Below are positions 1 to 15,100 of a stretch of DNA of 64,000 nucleotides, piece after piece; positions within the stretch are counted from its first letter, which is position 1; every line of letters starts with the position of its first letter. The position numbers and the translations under genes were made by a program. Location: NCBI RefSeq assembly GCF_029784155.1, contig NC_073691.1, positions 125,674,714-125,738,713 on the forward strand, in the 5' to 3' direction. Source of the DNA: Uranotaenia lowii. Taxonomy: Eukaryota; Arthropoda; Insecta; Diptera; Culicidae. The notes under the pieces are model-generated. The model had not been told where the DNA came from. It was given only the letters and a program-made list of their open reading frames with translations, and searched no databases.

Positions 1-30
1 CTACATATTTACAAACTGATCAACTTGCAG

Positions 31-160
31 TAGGGGAGATAAGGGCATAATGGCCACCTTAAGGAAAACGCTTATTTAACCATAGAGAACAGCTGTAATA
101 TGTGAATTACATCATTGTTTCGTTTTCAGACACTCAAATAGTCTATTACCTAATTGATCT
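31..160. mobile_element. end of a TA-target GGGGA... element, left of the satellite
   Basis: Starting with TA at 31-32, the sequence GGGGAGATAAGGGCATAATG resembles both ends of the element at 26,629-32,084 (GGGGAAGAGGGGGCATAATG). I read this as a terminal inverted repeat of the same family. The rest up to the satellite is AT-rich with no coding signal. The opposite end of the element is not seen in the window, so the fragment is either truncated or the satellite grew inside it. Confidence 0.4.
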
Positions 161-3100
161 AAATTCTCTGACTCTAGTTCTAGTAGTGCCACCTATACTG
201 GGTTGTTCGGGACAGTCTCTAGAACACTCCTGATATAGTGGCTACGAGTTTATATCGAGGTATTTGAACAACATTTTTCAAACATTGAAATTGCATTTTT
301 TTTATTTTCAACAAAAAATCTGCATACTGAACTTTGAAACACTATAACTCGCCTCTGACCCTAGTTCTGGTAGTGCCACATATACTGGGTTGTTTGGGAC
401 AGTCTCTAGAACACTCCTGATATAGTGGCTACGAGTTTATATCGAGGTTTTTGAACAACATTTTTCAAACATTGAAATTGCATTTTTTTCTATTTTCAAC
501 AAAAAATCTGCATACTGAACTTTGAAACCCTATAACTCGCCTCTGACCCTAGTTCTGGTAGTGCCACCTATACTGGGTTGTTCGGGACAGTCTCTAGAAC
601 ACTCCTGATATAGTGACTACGAGTTTATATCGAGGTTTTTGAACAACATTTTTTTAAACATTGAAATTGCATTTTTTTTTATTTTCAACAAAAAATCTGC
701 ATACTGAACTTTGAAACCCTATAACTCGCCTCTGACCCTAGTTCTGGTAGTGCCACCTATACTGGGTTGTTCGGGACAGTCTCTAGAACACTCCTGATAT
801 AGTGGCTACGAGTTTATATCGAGGTTTTTGAACAACATTTTTCAAACATTGAAATTGCATTTTTTTAAATTTTCAACAAAAAATCTGCATACTGAACTTT
901 AACACCCTATAACTCGCCTCTGACCCTAGTTCTGGTAGTGCCACATATACTGGGTTGTTTGGGACAGTGTCTAGAACACTCCTGATATAGTGGCTACGAG
1001 TTTTTATCGAGGTTTTTGAACAACATTTTTCAAACATTGAAATTGCATTTTTTTTTATTTTCAACAAAAAATCTGCATACTGAACTTTGAAACCCTATAA
1101 CTCGCCTCTGACCCTAGTTCTGGTAGTGCCATCTATACTGGGTTGTTCGGGACAGTCTCTAGAACACTCCTGATATAGTGGCTACGAGTTTATATCGAGG
1201 TTTTTGAACAACATTTTTCAAACATTGAAATTGCATTTTTTTTTATTTTCAACAAAAAATCTGCATACTGAACTTTGAAACCCTATAACTCGCCTCTGAC
1301 CCTAGTTCTGGTAGTGCCACCTATACTCGGTTGTTCGGGACAGTCTCTAGAACACTCCTGATATAGTGGCTACGAGTTTATATCGAGGTTTTTGAACAAC
1401 ATTTTTCAAACATTGAAATTGCATTTTTTTTTATTTTCAACGAAAAATCTGCATACTGAACTTTGAAACCCTATAACTCGCCTCTGACCCTAGTTCTGGT
1501 AATACCACCTATACTGGGTTGTTCGGGACAGTCTCTAGAACACTCCTGATATAGTGGCTACGAGTTTATATCGAGGTTTTTGAACAACATTTTTCAAACA
1601 TTGAAATTGCATTTTTTTTTATTTTCAACGAAAAATCTGCATACTGAACTTTGAAACCCTATAACTCGCCTCTGACCCTAGTTCTGGTAGTGCCACCTAT
1701 ACTGGGTTGTTCGGAACAGTCTCTAGAACACTCCTGATATAGTGGCTACGAGTTTATATCGAGGTTTTTGAACAACATTTTTCAAACATTGAAATTGCAT
1801 TTTTTTTTACTTTCAACGAAAAATCTGCATACTGAACTTTGAAACCCTATAACTCGCCTCTGACCCTAGTTCTGGTAGTGCCACCTATACTGGGTTGTTC
1901 GGGACAGTCTCTAGAACACTCCTGATATAGTGGCTACGAGTTTATATCGAGGTTTTTGAACAACATTTTTCAAACATTGAAATTGCATTTTTTTAAATTT
2001 TCAACATAAAATCTGCATACTGAACTTTAACACCCTATAACTCGCCTCTGACCCTAGTTCTGGAAGTGCCACCTATACTGGGTTGTTCGGGACAGTCTCT
2101 AGAACACTCCTGATATAGTGGCTACGAGTTTATATCGAGGTTTTTGAACAACATTTTTCAAACATTGAAATTGCATTTTTTTCTATTTTCAACAAAAAAT
2201 CTGCATACTGAACTTTGAAACCCTATAACTCGCCTCTGACCCTAGTTCTGGTAGTGCCACCTATACTGGGTTGTTCGGTACAGTCTCTAGAATACTCCTG
2301 ATATAGTGGCTACGAGTTTATATCGAGGTTTTTGAACAACATTTTTCAAACATTGAAATTGCATTTTTTTAAATTTTCAACAAAAAATCTGCATACTGAA
2401 CTTTAACACCCTATAACTCGCCTCTGACCCTAGTTCTGGTAGTGCCACCTATACTGGGTTGTTCGGGACAGTCTCTAGAACACTCCTGATATAGTGGCTA
2501 CGAGTTTATATCGAGGTTTTTGAACAACATTTTTCAAACATTGAAATTGCATTTTTTTTTATTTTCAACGAAAAATCTGCATACTGAACTTTGAAACCCT
2601 ATAACTCGCCTCTGACCCTAGTTCTGGTAGTGCCACCTATACTGGGTTGTTCGGGACAGTCTCTAGAACACTCCTGATATAGTGGCTACGAGTTTATATC
2701 GAGGTTTTTGAACAACATTTTTCAAACATTGAAATTGCATTTTTTTTTATTTTCAACAAAAAATCTGCATACTGAACTTTGAAACCCTATAACTCGCCTC
2801 TGACCCTAGTTCTGGTAGTGCCACCTATACTGGGTTGTTCGAGACAGTCTATAGAACACTCCTGATATAGTGGCTACGAGTTTATATCGAGGTTTTTGAA
2901 CAACATTTTTCAAACATTGAAATTGCATTTTTTTTTATTTTCAACAAAAAATCTGCATACTGAACTTTGAAACCCTATAACTCGCCTCTGACCCTAGTTC
3001 TGGTAGTGCCACCTATACTGGGTTGTTCGGGACAGTCTCTAGAACACTCCTGATATAGTGGCTACGAGTTTATATCGAGGTTTTTGAACAACATTTTTCA

Positions 3101-6100
3101 AACATTGAAATTGCATTTTTTTTAATTTTCAACGAAAAATCTGCATACTGAACTTTGAAACCCTATAACTCGCCTCTGACCCTAGTTCTGGTAGTGCCAC
3201 CTATACTGGGTTGTTCGGGACAGTCTCTAGAACACTCCTGATATAGTGGCTACGAGTTTATATCGAGGTTTTTGAACAACATTTTTCAAACATTGAAATT
3301 GCATTTTTTTTTATTTTCAACGAAAAATCTGCATACTGAACTTTGAAACCCTATAACTCGCCTCTGACCCTAGTTCTGGTAGTGCCACCTATACTGGGTT
3401 GTTCGGGACAGTCTCTAGAACACTCCTGATATAGTGGCTACGAGTTTATATCGAGGTTTTTGAACAACATTTTTCAAACATTGAAATTGCATTTTTTTTT
3501 ATTTTCAACGAAAAATCTGCATACTGAACTTTGAAACCCTATAACTCGCCTCTGACCCTAGTTCTGGTAGTGCCACCTATACTGGGTTGTTCAGGACAGT
3601 CTCTAGAACACTCCTGATATAGTGGCTACGAGTTTATATCGAGGTTTTTGAACAACATTTTTTTAAACATTAAAATTGCATTTTTTTTTATTTTCAACAA
3701 AAAATCTGCATACTGAACTTTGAAACCCTATAACTCGCCTCTGACCCTAGTTCTGGTAGTGCCACCTATACTGGGTTGTACGGGACAGTCTCTAGAACAC
3801 TCCTGATATAGTGGCTACGAGTTTATATCGAGGTTTTTGAACAACATTTTTCAAACATTGAAATTGTATTTTTTTTTTTATTTTCAACAAAAAATCTGCA
3901 TACTGAACTTTGAAACCCTATAACTCGCCTCTGACCCTAGTTCTGGTAGTGCCACCTATACTGGGTTGTTCGGGACAGTCTCTAGAACACTCCTGATATA
4001 GTGGCTACGAGTTTATATCGAGGTTTTTGAACAACATTTTTCAAACATTGAAATTGCATTTTTTTTTATTTTCAACGAAAAATCTGCATACTGAACTTTG
4101 AAACCCTATAACTCGCCTCTGACCCTAGTTCTGGTAGTGCCACATATACTGGGTTGTTTGGGACAGTCTCTAGAACACTCCTGATATAGTGGCTACGAGT
4201 TTATATCGAGGTTTTCGAACAACATTTTTCAAACATTGAAATTGCATTTTTTTTTATTTTCAACGAAAAATCTGCATACTGAACTTTGAAACCCTATAAC
4301 TCGCCTCTGACCCTAGTTCTGGTAGTGCCACCTATACTGGGTTGTTCGGGACAGTCTCTAGAACACTCCTGATATAGTGGCTACGAGTTTATATCGAGGT
4401 TTTTGAACAACATTTTTCAAACATTGAAATTGCATTTTTTTTTATTTTCAACGAAAAATCTGCATACTGAACTTTGAAATCCTATAACTCGCCTCTGACC
4501 CTAGTTCTGGTAGTGCCACCTATACTGGGTTGTTCGGGACAGTCTCTAGAACACTCCTGATATAGTGGCTACAAATTTATATCGAGGTTTTTGAACAACT
4601 TTTTTCAAACATTGAAATTGCATTTTTTTTTTTATTTTCAACAAAAAATCTGCATACTGAACTTTGAAATCCTATAACTCGCCTCTGACCCTAGTTCTGG
4701 TAGTGCCACCTATACTGGGTTGTTCGGGACAGTCTCTAGAACACTCCTGATATAGTGGCTACGAGTTTATATCGAGGTTTTTGAACAACATTTTTCAAAC
4801 ATTGAAATTGCATTTTTTTTTATTTTCAACGAAAAATCTGCATACTGAACTTTGAAACCCTATAACTCGCCTCTGACCCTAGTTCTGGTAGTGCCACCTA
4901 TACTGGGTTGTTCGGGACAGTCTCTAGAACACTCCTGATATAGTGGCTACGAGTTTATATCGAGGTTTTTGAACAACATTTTTCAAACATTGAAATTGCA
5001 TTTTTTTAAATTTTCAACATAAAATCTGCATACTGAACTTTAACACCCTATAACTCGCCTCTGACCCTAGTTCTGGTAATGCCACCTATACTGGGTTGTT
5101 CGGGACAGTCTCTAGAACACTCCTGATATAGTGGCTACGAGTTTATATCGAGGTTTTTGAACAACATTTTTCAAACATTGAAATTGCATTTTTTTTTATT
5201 TTCAACAAAAAATCTGCATACTGAACTTTGAAATCCTATAACTCGCCTCTGACCCTAGTTCTGGTAGTGCCACCTATACTGGGTTGTTCGGGACAGTCTC
5301 TAGAACACTCCTGATATAGTGGCTACGAGTTTATATCGAGGTTTTTGAACAACATTTTTCAAACATTGAAATTGCATTTTTTTTTATTTTCAACGAAAAA
5401 TCTGCATACTGAACTTTGAAACCCTATAACTCGCCTCTGACCCTAGTTCTGGTAGTGCCACCTATACTGGGTTGTTCGGGACAGTCTCTAGAATACTCCT
5501 GACAAACATTGAAATTGCATTTTTTTAAATTTTCAACAAAAAATCTGCATACTGAACTTTAACACCCTATAACTCGCCTCTGACCCTAGTTCTGGTAGTG
5601 CCACCTATACTGGGTTGTTCGGGACAGTCTCTAGAACACTCCTGATATAGTGGCTACGAGTTTATATCGAGGTTTTTGAACAACATTTTTCAAACATTGA
5701 AATTGCATTTTTTTTAATTTTCAACAAAAAATCTGCATACTGAACTTTAACACCCTATAACTCGCCTCTGACCCTAGTTCTGGTAGTGCCACCTATACTG
5801 GGTTGTTCGGGACAGTCTCTAGAACACTCCTGATATAGTGGCTACGAGTTTATATCGAGGTTTTTGAACAACATTTTTCAAACATTGAAATTGCATTTTT
5901 TTTTATTTTCAACGAAAAATCTGCATACTGAACTTTGAAACCCTATAACTCGCCTCTGACCCTAGTTCTGGTAATGCCACCTATACTGGGTTGTTCGGGA
6001 CAGTCTCTAGAACACTCCTGATATAGTGGCTACGAGTTTATATCGAGGTTTTTGAACAACTTTTTTCAAACATTGAAATTGCATTTTTTTTTATTTTCAA

Positions 6101-9100
6101 CGAAAAATCTGCATACTGAACTTTGAAACCCTATAACTCGCCTCTGACCCTAGTTCTGGTAGTGCCACCTATACTGGGTTGTTCGGGACAGTCTCTAGAA
6201 CACTCCTGATATAGTGGCTACGAGTTTATATCGAGGTTTTTGAACAACATTTTTTTAAACATTTAAATTGCATTTTTTTTTATTTTCAACAAAAAATCTG
6301 CATACTGAACTTTGAAACCCTATAACTCGCCTCTGACCCTAGTTCTGGTAGTGCCACCTATACTGGGTTGTACGGGACAGTCTCTAGAACACTCCTGATA
6401 TAGTGGCTACGAGTTTATATCGAGGTTTTTGAACAACATTTTTCAAACATTGAAATTGTATTTTTTTTTTTATTTTCAACAAAAAATCTGCATACTGAAC
6501 TTTGAAACCCTATAACTCGCCTCTGACCCTAGTTCTGGTAGTGCCACCTATACTGGGTTGTTCGGGACAGTCTCTAGAACACTCCTGATATAGTGGCTAC
6601 GAGTTTATATCGAGGTTTTTGAACAACATTTTTCAAACATTGAAATTGCATTTTTTTTTATTTTCAACAAAAAATCTGCATACTGAACTTTGAAACCCTA
6701 TAACTCGCCTCTGACCCTAGTTCTGGTAGTGCCACCTATACTGGGTTGTTTGGGACAGTCTCTAGAACACTCCTGATATAGTGGCTACGAGTTTATATCG
6801 AGGTTTTTGAACAACATTTTTCAAACATTGAAATTGCATTTTTTTTTATTTTCAACAAAAAATCTGCATACTGAAATTTAAAACCCTATAACTCGCCTCT
6901 GACCCTAGTTCTGGTAGTGCCATCTATACTGGGTTGTTCGGGACAGTCTCTAGAACACTCCTGATATAGTGGCTACGAGTTTATATCGAGGTTTTTGAAC
7001 AACATTTTTCAAACATTGAAATTGCATTTTTTTTTATTTTCAACAAAAAATCTGCATACTGAACTTTGAAACCCTATAACTCGCCTCTGACCCTAGTTCT
7101 GGTAGTGCCACCTATACTGGGTTGTTCGGGACAGTCTCTGGAACACTCCTGATATAGTGGCTACGAGTTTATATCGAGGTTTTTGAACAACATTTTTCAA
7201 ACATTGAAATTGCATTTTTTTTTATTTTCAACGAAAAATCTGCATACTGAACTTTGAAACCCTATAACTCGCCTCTGACCCTAGTTCTGGTAGTGCCACC
7301 TATACTGGGTTGTTCGGGACAGTCTCTAGAACACTCCTGATATAGTGGCTACGAGTTTATATCGAGGTTTTTGAACAACATTTTTCAAACATTGAAATTG
7401 CATTTTTTTTTATTTTCAACAAAAAATCTGCATACTGAAATTTAAAACCCTATAACTCGCCTCTGACCCTAGTTCTGGTAGTGCCATCTATACTGGGTTG
7501 TTCGGGACAGTCTCTAGAACACTCCTGATATAGTGGCTACGAGTTTATATCGAGGTTTTTGAACAACATTTTTCAAACATTGAAATTGCATTTTTTTTTA
7601 TTTTCAACAAAAAATCTGCATACTGAACTTTGAAACCCTATAACTCGCCTCTGACCCTAGTTCTGGTAGTGCCACCTATACTGGGTTGTTCGGGACAGTC
7701 TCTAGAACACTCCTGATATAGTGGCTACGAGTTTATATCGAGGTTTTTGAACAACATTTTTCAAACATTGAAATTGCATTTTTTTTTATTTTCAACGAAA
7801 AATCTGCATACTGAACTTTGAAACCCTATAACTCGCCTCTGACCCTAGTTCTGGTAGTGCCACCTATACTGGGTTGTTCGGGACAGTCTCTAGAACACTC
7901 CTGATATAGTGGCTACGAGTTTATATCGAGGTTTTTGAACAACATTTTTCAAACATTGAAATTGCATTTTTTTTTATTTTCAACGAAAAATCTGCATACT
8001 GAACTTTGAAACCCTATAACTCGCCTCTGACCCTAGTTCTGGTAGTGCCACCTATACTGGGTTGTTCGGGACAGTCTCTAGAACACTCCTGATATAGTGG
8101 CTACGAGTTTATATCGAGGTTTTTGAACAACATTTTTCAAACATTGAAATTGCATTTTTTTTATTTTCAACAAAAAATCTGCATACTGAACTTTGAAACC
8201 CTATAACTCGCCTCTGACCCTAGTTCTGGTAGTGCCACCTATACTGGGTTGTTCGGGACAGTCTCTAGAACACTCCTGATATAGTGGCTACGAGTTTATA
8301 TCGAGGTTTTTGAACAACATTTTTCAAACATTGAAATTGCATTTTTTTTTATTTTCAACGAAAAATCTGCATACTGAACTTTGAAACCCTATAACTCGCC
8401 TCTGACCCTAGTTCTGGTAGTGCCACATATACTGGGTTGTTCGGGACAGTCTCTAGAACACTCCTGATATAGTGGCTACGAGTTTATATCGAGGTTTTTG
8501 AACAACATTTTTCAAACATTGAAATTGCATTTTTTTAAATTTTCAACAAAAAATCTGCATACTGAACTTTAACACCCTATAACTCGCCTCTGACCCTAGT
8601 TCTGGTAGTGCCACATATACTGGGTTGTTCGGGACAGTCTCTAGAACACTCCTGATATAGTGGCTACGAGTTTATATCGAGGTTTTTGAACAACATTTTT
8701 CAAACATTGAAATTGCATTTTTTTCTATTTTCAACAAAAAATCTGCATACTGAACTTTGAAACCCTATAACTCGCCTCTGACCCTAGTTCTGGTAGTGCC
8801 ACCTATACTGGGTTGTTCGGTACAGTCTCTAGAATACTCCTGATATAGTGGCTACGAGTTTATATCGAGGTTTTTGAACAACATTTTTCAAACATTGAAA
8901 TTGCATTTTTTTAAATTTTCAACAAAAAATCTGCATACTGAACTTTAACACCCTATAACTCGCCTCTGACCCTAGTTCTGGTAGTGCCACCTATACTGGG
9001 TTGTTCGGGACAGTCTCTAGAACACTCCTGATATAGTGGCTACGAGTTTATATCGAGGTTTTTGAACAACATTTTTCAAACATTGAAATTGCATTTTTTT

Positions 9101-12100
9101 AAATTTTCAACAAAAAATCTGCATACTGAACTTTAACACCCTATAACTCGCCTCTGACCCTAGTTCTGGTAGTGCCACATATACTGGGTTGTTTGGGACA
9201 GTGTCTAGAACACTCCTGATATAGTGGCTACGAGTTTATATCGAGGTTTTTGAACAACATTTTTCAAACATTGAAATTGCATTTTTTTCTATTTTCAACA
9301 AAAAATCTGCATACTGAACTTTGAAACCCTATAACTCGCCTCTGACCCTAGTTCTGGTAGTGCCACCTATACTGGGTTGTTCGGGACAGTCTCTAGAACA
9401 CTCCTGATATAGTGGCTACGAGTTTATATCGAGGTTTTTGAACAACATTTTTTTAAACATTGAAATTGCATTTTTTTTTATTTTCAACAAAAAATCTGCA
9501 TACTGAACTTTGAAACCCTATAACTCGCCTCTGACCCTAGTTCTGGTAGTGCCACCTATACTGGGTTGTTCGGGACAGTCTCTAGAACACTCCTGATATA
9601 GTGGCTACGAGTTTATATCGAGGTTTTTGAACAACATTTTTCAAACATTGAAATTGCATTTTTTTTTATTTTCAACAAAAAATCTGCATACTGAACTTTG
9701 AAACCCTATAACTCGCCTCTGACCCTAGTTCTGGTAGTGCCACCTATACTGGGTTGTTCGGGACAGTCTCTAGAACACTCCTGATATAGTGGCTACGAGT
9801 TTATATCGAGGTTTTTGAACAACATTTTTCAAACATTGAAATTGCATTTTTTTCTATTTTCAACAAAAAATCTGCATACTGAACTTTGAAACCCTATAAC
9901 TCGCCTCTGACCCTAGTTCTGGTAGTGCCACCTATACTGGGTTGTTCGGGACAGTCTCTAGAACACTCCTGATATAGTGGCTACGAGTTTATATCGAGGT
10001 TTTTGAACAACATTTTTCAAACATTGAAATTGCATTTTTTTTTATTTTCAACAAAAAATCTGCATACTGAACTTTGAAACCCTATAACTCGCCTCTGACC
10101 CTAGTTCTGGTAGTGCCACCTATACTGGGTTGTTCGGGACAGTCTCTAGAACACTCCTGATATAGTGGCTACGAGTTTATATCGAGGTTTTTGAACAACA
10201 TTTTTCAAACATTGAAATTGCATTTTTTTTTATTTTCAACAAAAAATCTGCATACTGAACTTTGAAACCCTATAACTCGCCTCTGACCCTAGTTCTGGTA
10301 GTGCCACCTATACTGGGTTGTTTGGGACAGTCTCTAGAACACTCCTGATATAGTGGCTACGAGTTTATATCGAGGTTTTTGAACAACATTTTTCAAACAT
10401 TGAAATTGCATTTTTTTTTATTTTCAACAAAAAATCTGCATACTGAAATTTAAAACCCTATAACTCGCCTCTGACCCTAGTTCTGGTAGTGCCATCTATA
10501 CTGGGTTGTTCGGGACAGTCTCTAGAACACTCCTGATATAGTGGCTACGAGTTTATATCGAGGTTTTTGAACAACATTTTTCAAACATTGAAATTGCATT
10601 TTTTTTTATTTTCAACAAAAAATCTGCATACTGAACTTTGAAACCCTATAACTCGCCTCTGACCCTAGTTCTGGTAGTGCCACCTATACTGGGTTGTTCG
10701 GGACAGTCTCTAGAACACTCCTGATATAGTGGCTACGAGTTTATATCGAGGTTTTTGAACAACATTTTTCAAACATTGAAATTGCATTTTTTTTTATTTT
10801 CAACGAAAAATCTGCATACTGAACTTTGAAACCCTATAACTCGCCTCTGACCCTAGTTCTGGTAGTGCCACCTATACTGGGTTGTTCGGGACAGTCTCTA
10901 GAACACTCCTGATATAGTGGCTACGAGTTTATATCGAGGTTTTTGAACAACATTTTTCAAACATTGAAATTGCATTTTTTTTTATTTTCAACAAAAAATC
11001 TGCATACTGAACTTTGAAACCCTATAACTCGCCTCTGACCCTAGTTCTGGTAGTGCCACCTATACTGGGTTGTTCGGGACAGTCTCTAGAACACTCCTGA
11101 TATAGTGGCTACGAGTTTATATCGAGGTTTTTGAACAACATTTTTCAAACATTGAAATTGCATTTTTTTTTATTTTCAACAAAAAATCTGCATACTGAAC
11201 TTTGAAACCCTATAACTCGCCTCTGACCCTAGTTCTGGTAGTGCCACCTATACTGGGTTGTTTGGGACAGTCTCTAGAACACTCCTGATATAGTGGCTAC
11301 GAGTTTATATCGAGGTTTTTGAACAACATTTTTCAAACATTGAAATTGCATTTTTTTTTATTTTCAACAAAAAATCTGCATACTGAAATTTAAAACCCTA
11401 TAACTCGCCTCTGACCCTAGTTCTGGTAGTGCCATCTATACTGGGTTGTTCGGGACAGTCTCTAGAACACTCCTGATATAGTGGCTACGAGTTTATATCG
11501 AGGTTTTTGAACAACATTTTTCAAACATTGAAATTGCATTTTTTTTTATTTTCAACAAAAAATCTGCATACTGAACTTTGAAACCCTATAACTCGCCTCT
11601 GACCCTAGTTCTGGTAGTGCCACCTATACTGGGTTGTTCGGGACAGTCTCTAGAACACTCCTGATATAGTGGCTACGAGTTTATATCGAGGTTTTTGAAC
11701 AACATTTTTCAAACATTGAAATTGCATTTTTTTTTATTTTCAACGAAAAATCTGCATACTGAACTTTGAAACCCTATAACTCGCCTCTGACCCTAGTTCT
11801 GGTAGTGCCACCTATACTGGGTTGTTCGGGACAGTCTCTAGAACACTCCTGATATAGTGGCTACGAGTTTATATCGAGGTTTTTGAACAACATTTTTCAA
11901 ACATTGAAATTGCATTTTTTTTTATTTTCAACAAAAAATCTGCATACTGAAATTTAAAACCCTATAACTCGCCTCTGACCCTAGTTCTGGTAGTGCCATC
12001 TATACTGGGTTGTTCGGGACAGTCTCTAGAACACTCCTGATATAGTGGCTACGAGTTTATATCGAGGTTTTTGAACAACATTTTTCAAACATTGAAATTG

Positions 12101-15100
12101 CATTTTTTTTTATTTTCAACAAAAAATCTGCATACTGAACTTTGAAACCCTATAACTCGCCTCTGACCCTAGTTCTGGTAGTGCCACCTATACTGGGTTG
12201 TTCGGGACAGTCTCTAGAACACTCCTGATATAGTGGCTACGAGTTTATATCGAGGTTTTTGAACAACATTTTTCAAACATTGAAATTGCATTTTTTTTTA
12301 TTTTCAACGAAAAATCTGCATACTGAACTTTGAAACCCTATAACTCGCCTCTGACCCTAGTTCTGGTAGTGCCACCTATACTGGGTTGTTCGGGACAGTC
12401 TCTAGAACACTCCTGATATAGTGGCTACGAGTTTATATCGAGGTTTTTGAACAACATTTTTCAAACATTGAAATTGCATTTTTTTTTATTTTCAACGAAA
12501 AATCTGCATACTGAACTTTGAAACCCTATAACTCGCCTCTGACCCTAGTTCTGGTAGTGCCACCTATACTGGGTTGTTCGGGACAGTCTCTAGAACACTC
12601 CTGATATAGTGGCTACGAGTTTATATCGAGGTTTTTGAACAACATTTTTCAAACATTGAAATTGCATTTTTTTTTATTTTCAACAAAAAATCTGCATACT
12701 GAACTTTGAAACCCTATAACTCGCCTCTGACCCTAGTTCTGGTAGTGCCACCTATACTGGGTTGTTCGGGACAGTCTCTAGAACACTCCTGATATAGTGG
12801 CTACGAGTTTATATCGAGGTTTTTGAACAACATTTTTCAAACATTGAAATTGCATTTTTTTTTATTTTCAACGAAAAATCTGCATACTGAACTTTGAAAC
12901 CCTATAACTCGCCTCTGACCCTAGTTCTGGTAGTGCCACATATACTGGGTTGTTCGGGACAGTCTCTAGAACACTCCTGATATAGTGGCTACGAGTTTAT
13001 ATCGAGGTTTTTGAACAACATTTTTCAAACATTGAAATTGCATTTTTTTAAATTTTCAACAAAAAATCTGCATACTGAACTTTAACACCCTATAACTCGC
13101 CTCTGACCCTAGTTCTGGTAGTGCCACATATACTGGGTTGTTCGGGACAGTCTCTAGAACACTCCTGATATAGTGGCTACGAGTTTATATCGAGGTTTTT
13201 GAACAACATTTTTCAAACATTGAAATTGCATTTTTTTCTATTTTCAACAAAAAATCTGCATACTGAACTTTGAAACCCTATAACTCGCCTCTGACCCTAG
13301 TTCTGGTAGTGCCACCTATACTGGGTTGTTCGGGACAGTCTCTAGAATACTCCTGATATAGTGGCTACGAGTTTATATCGAGGTTTTTGAACAACATTTT
13401 TCAAACATTGAAATTGCATTTTTTTAAATTTTCAACAAAAAATCTGCATACTGAACTTTAACACCCTATAACTCGCCTCTGACCCTAGTTCTGGTAGTGC
13501 CACCTATACTGGGTTGTTCGGGACAGTCTCTAGAACACTCCTGATATAGTGGCTACGAGTTTATATCGAGGTTTTTGAACAACATTTTTCAAACATTGAA
13601 ATTGCATTTTTTTAAATTTTCAACAAAAAATCTGCATACTGAACTTTAACACCCTATAACTCGCCTCTGACCCTAGTTCTGGTAGTGCCACATATACTGG
13701 GTTGTTTGGGACAGTGTCTAGAACACTCCTGATATAGTGGCTACGAGTTTATATCGAGGTTTTTGAACAACATTTTTCAAACATTGAAATTGCATTTTTT
13801 TCTATTTTCAACAAAAAATCTGCATACTGAACTTTGAAACCCTATAACTCGCCTCTGACCCTAGTTCTGGTAGTGCCACCTATACTGGGTTGTTCGGGAC
13901 AGTCTCTAGAACACTCCTGATATAGTGGCTACGAGTTTATATCGAGGTTTTTGAACAACATTTTTTTAAACATTGAAATTGCATTTTTTTTTATTTTCAA
14001 CAAAAAATCTGCATACTGAACTTTGAAACCCTATAACTCGCCTCTGACCCTAGTTCTGGTAGTGCCACCTATACTGGGTTGTTCGGGACAGTCTCTAGAA
14101 CACTCCTGATATAGTGGCTACGAGTTTATATCGAGGTTTTTGAACAACATTTTTCAAACATTGAAATTGCATTTTTTTTTTATTTTCAACAAAAAATCTG
14201 CATACTGAACTTTGAAACCCTATAACTCGCCTCTGACCCTAGTTCTGGTAGTGCCACCTATACTGGGTTGTTCGGGACAGTCTCTAGAACACTCCTGATA
14301 TAGTGGCTACGAGTTTATATCGAGGTTTTTGAACAACATTTTTCAAACATTGAAATTGCATTTTTTTCTATTTTCAACAAAAAATCTGCATACTGAACTT
14401 TGAAACCCTATAACTCGCCTCTGACCCTAGTTCTGGTAGTGCCACCTATACTGGGTTGTTCGGGACAGTCTCTAGAACACTCCTGATATAGTGGCTACGA
14501 GTTTATATCGAGGTTTTTGAACAACATTTTTTTAAACATTGAAATTGCATTTTTTTTATTTTCAACAAAAAATCTGCATACTGAACTTTGAAACCCTATA
14601 ACTCGCCTCTGACCCTAGTTCTGGTAGTGCCACCTATACTGGGTTGTTCGGGACAGTCTCTAGAACACTCCTGATATAGTGGCTACGAGTTTATATCGAG
14701 GTTTTTGAACAACATTTTTCAAACATTGAAATTGCATTTTTTTAAATTTTCAACAAAAAATCTGCATACTGAACTTTAACACCCTATAACTCGCCTCTGA
14801 CCCTAGTTCTGGTAGTGCCACATATACTGGGTTGTTCGGGACAGTCTCTAGAACACTCCTGATATAGTGGCTACGAGTTTATATCGAGGTTTTTGAACAA
14901 CATTTTTCAAACATTGAAATTGCATTTTTTTCTATTTTCAACAAAAAATCTGCATACTGAACTTTGAAACCCTATAACTCGCCTCTGACCCTAGTTCTGG
15001 TAGTGCCACCTATACTGGGTTGTTCGGGACAGTCTCTAGAACACTCCTGATATAGTGGCTACGAGTTTATATCGAGGTTTTTGAACAACATTTTTTTAAA

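Noticed and set aside
873..1067. 64-codon open frame in the satellite
   Set aside because: Arises from one monomer variant; neighbouring monomers do not keep the frame.
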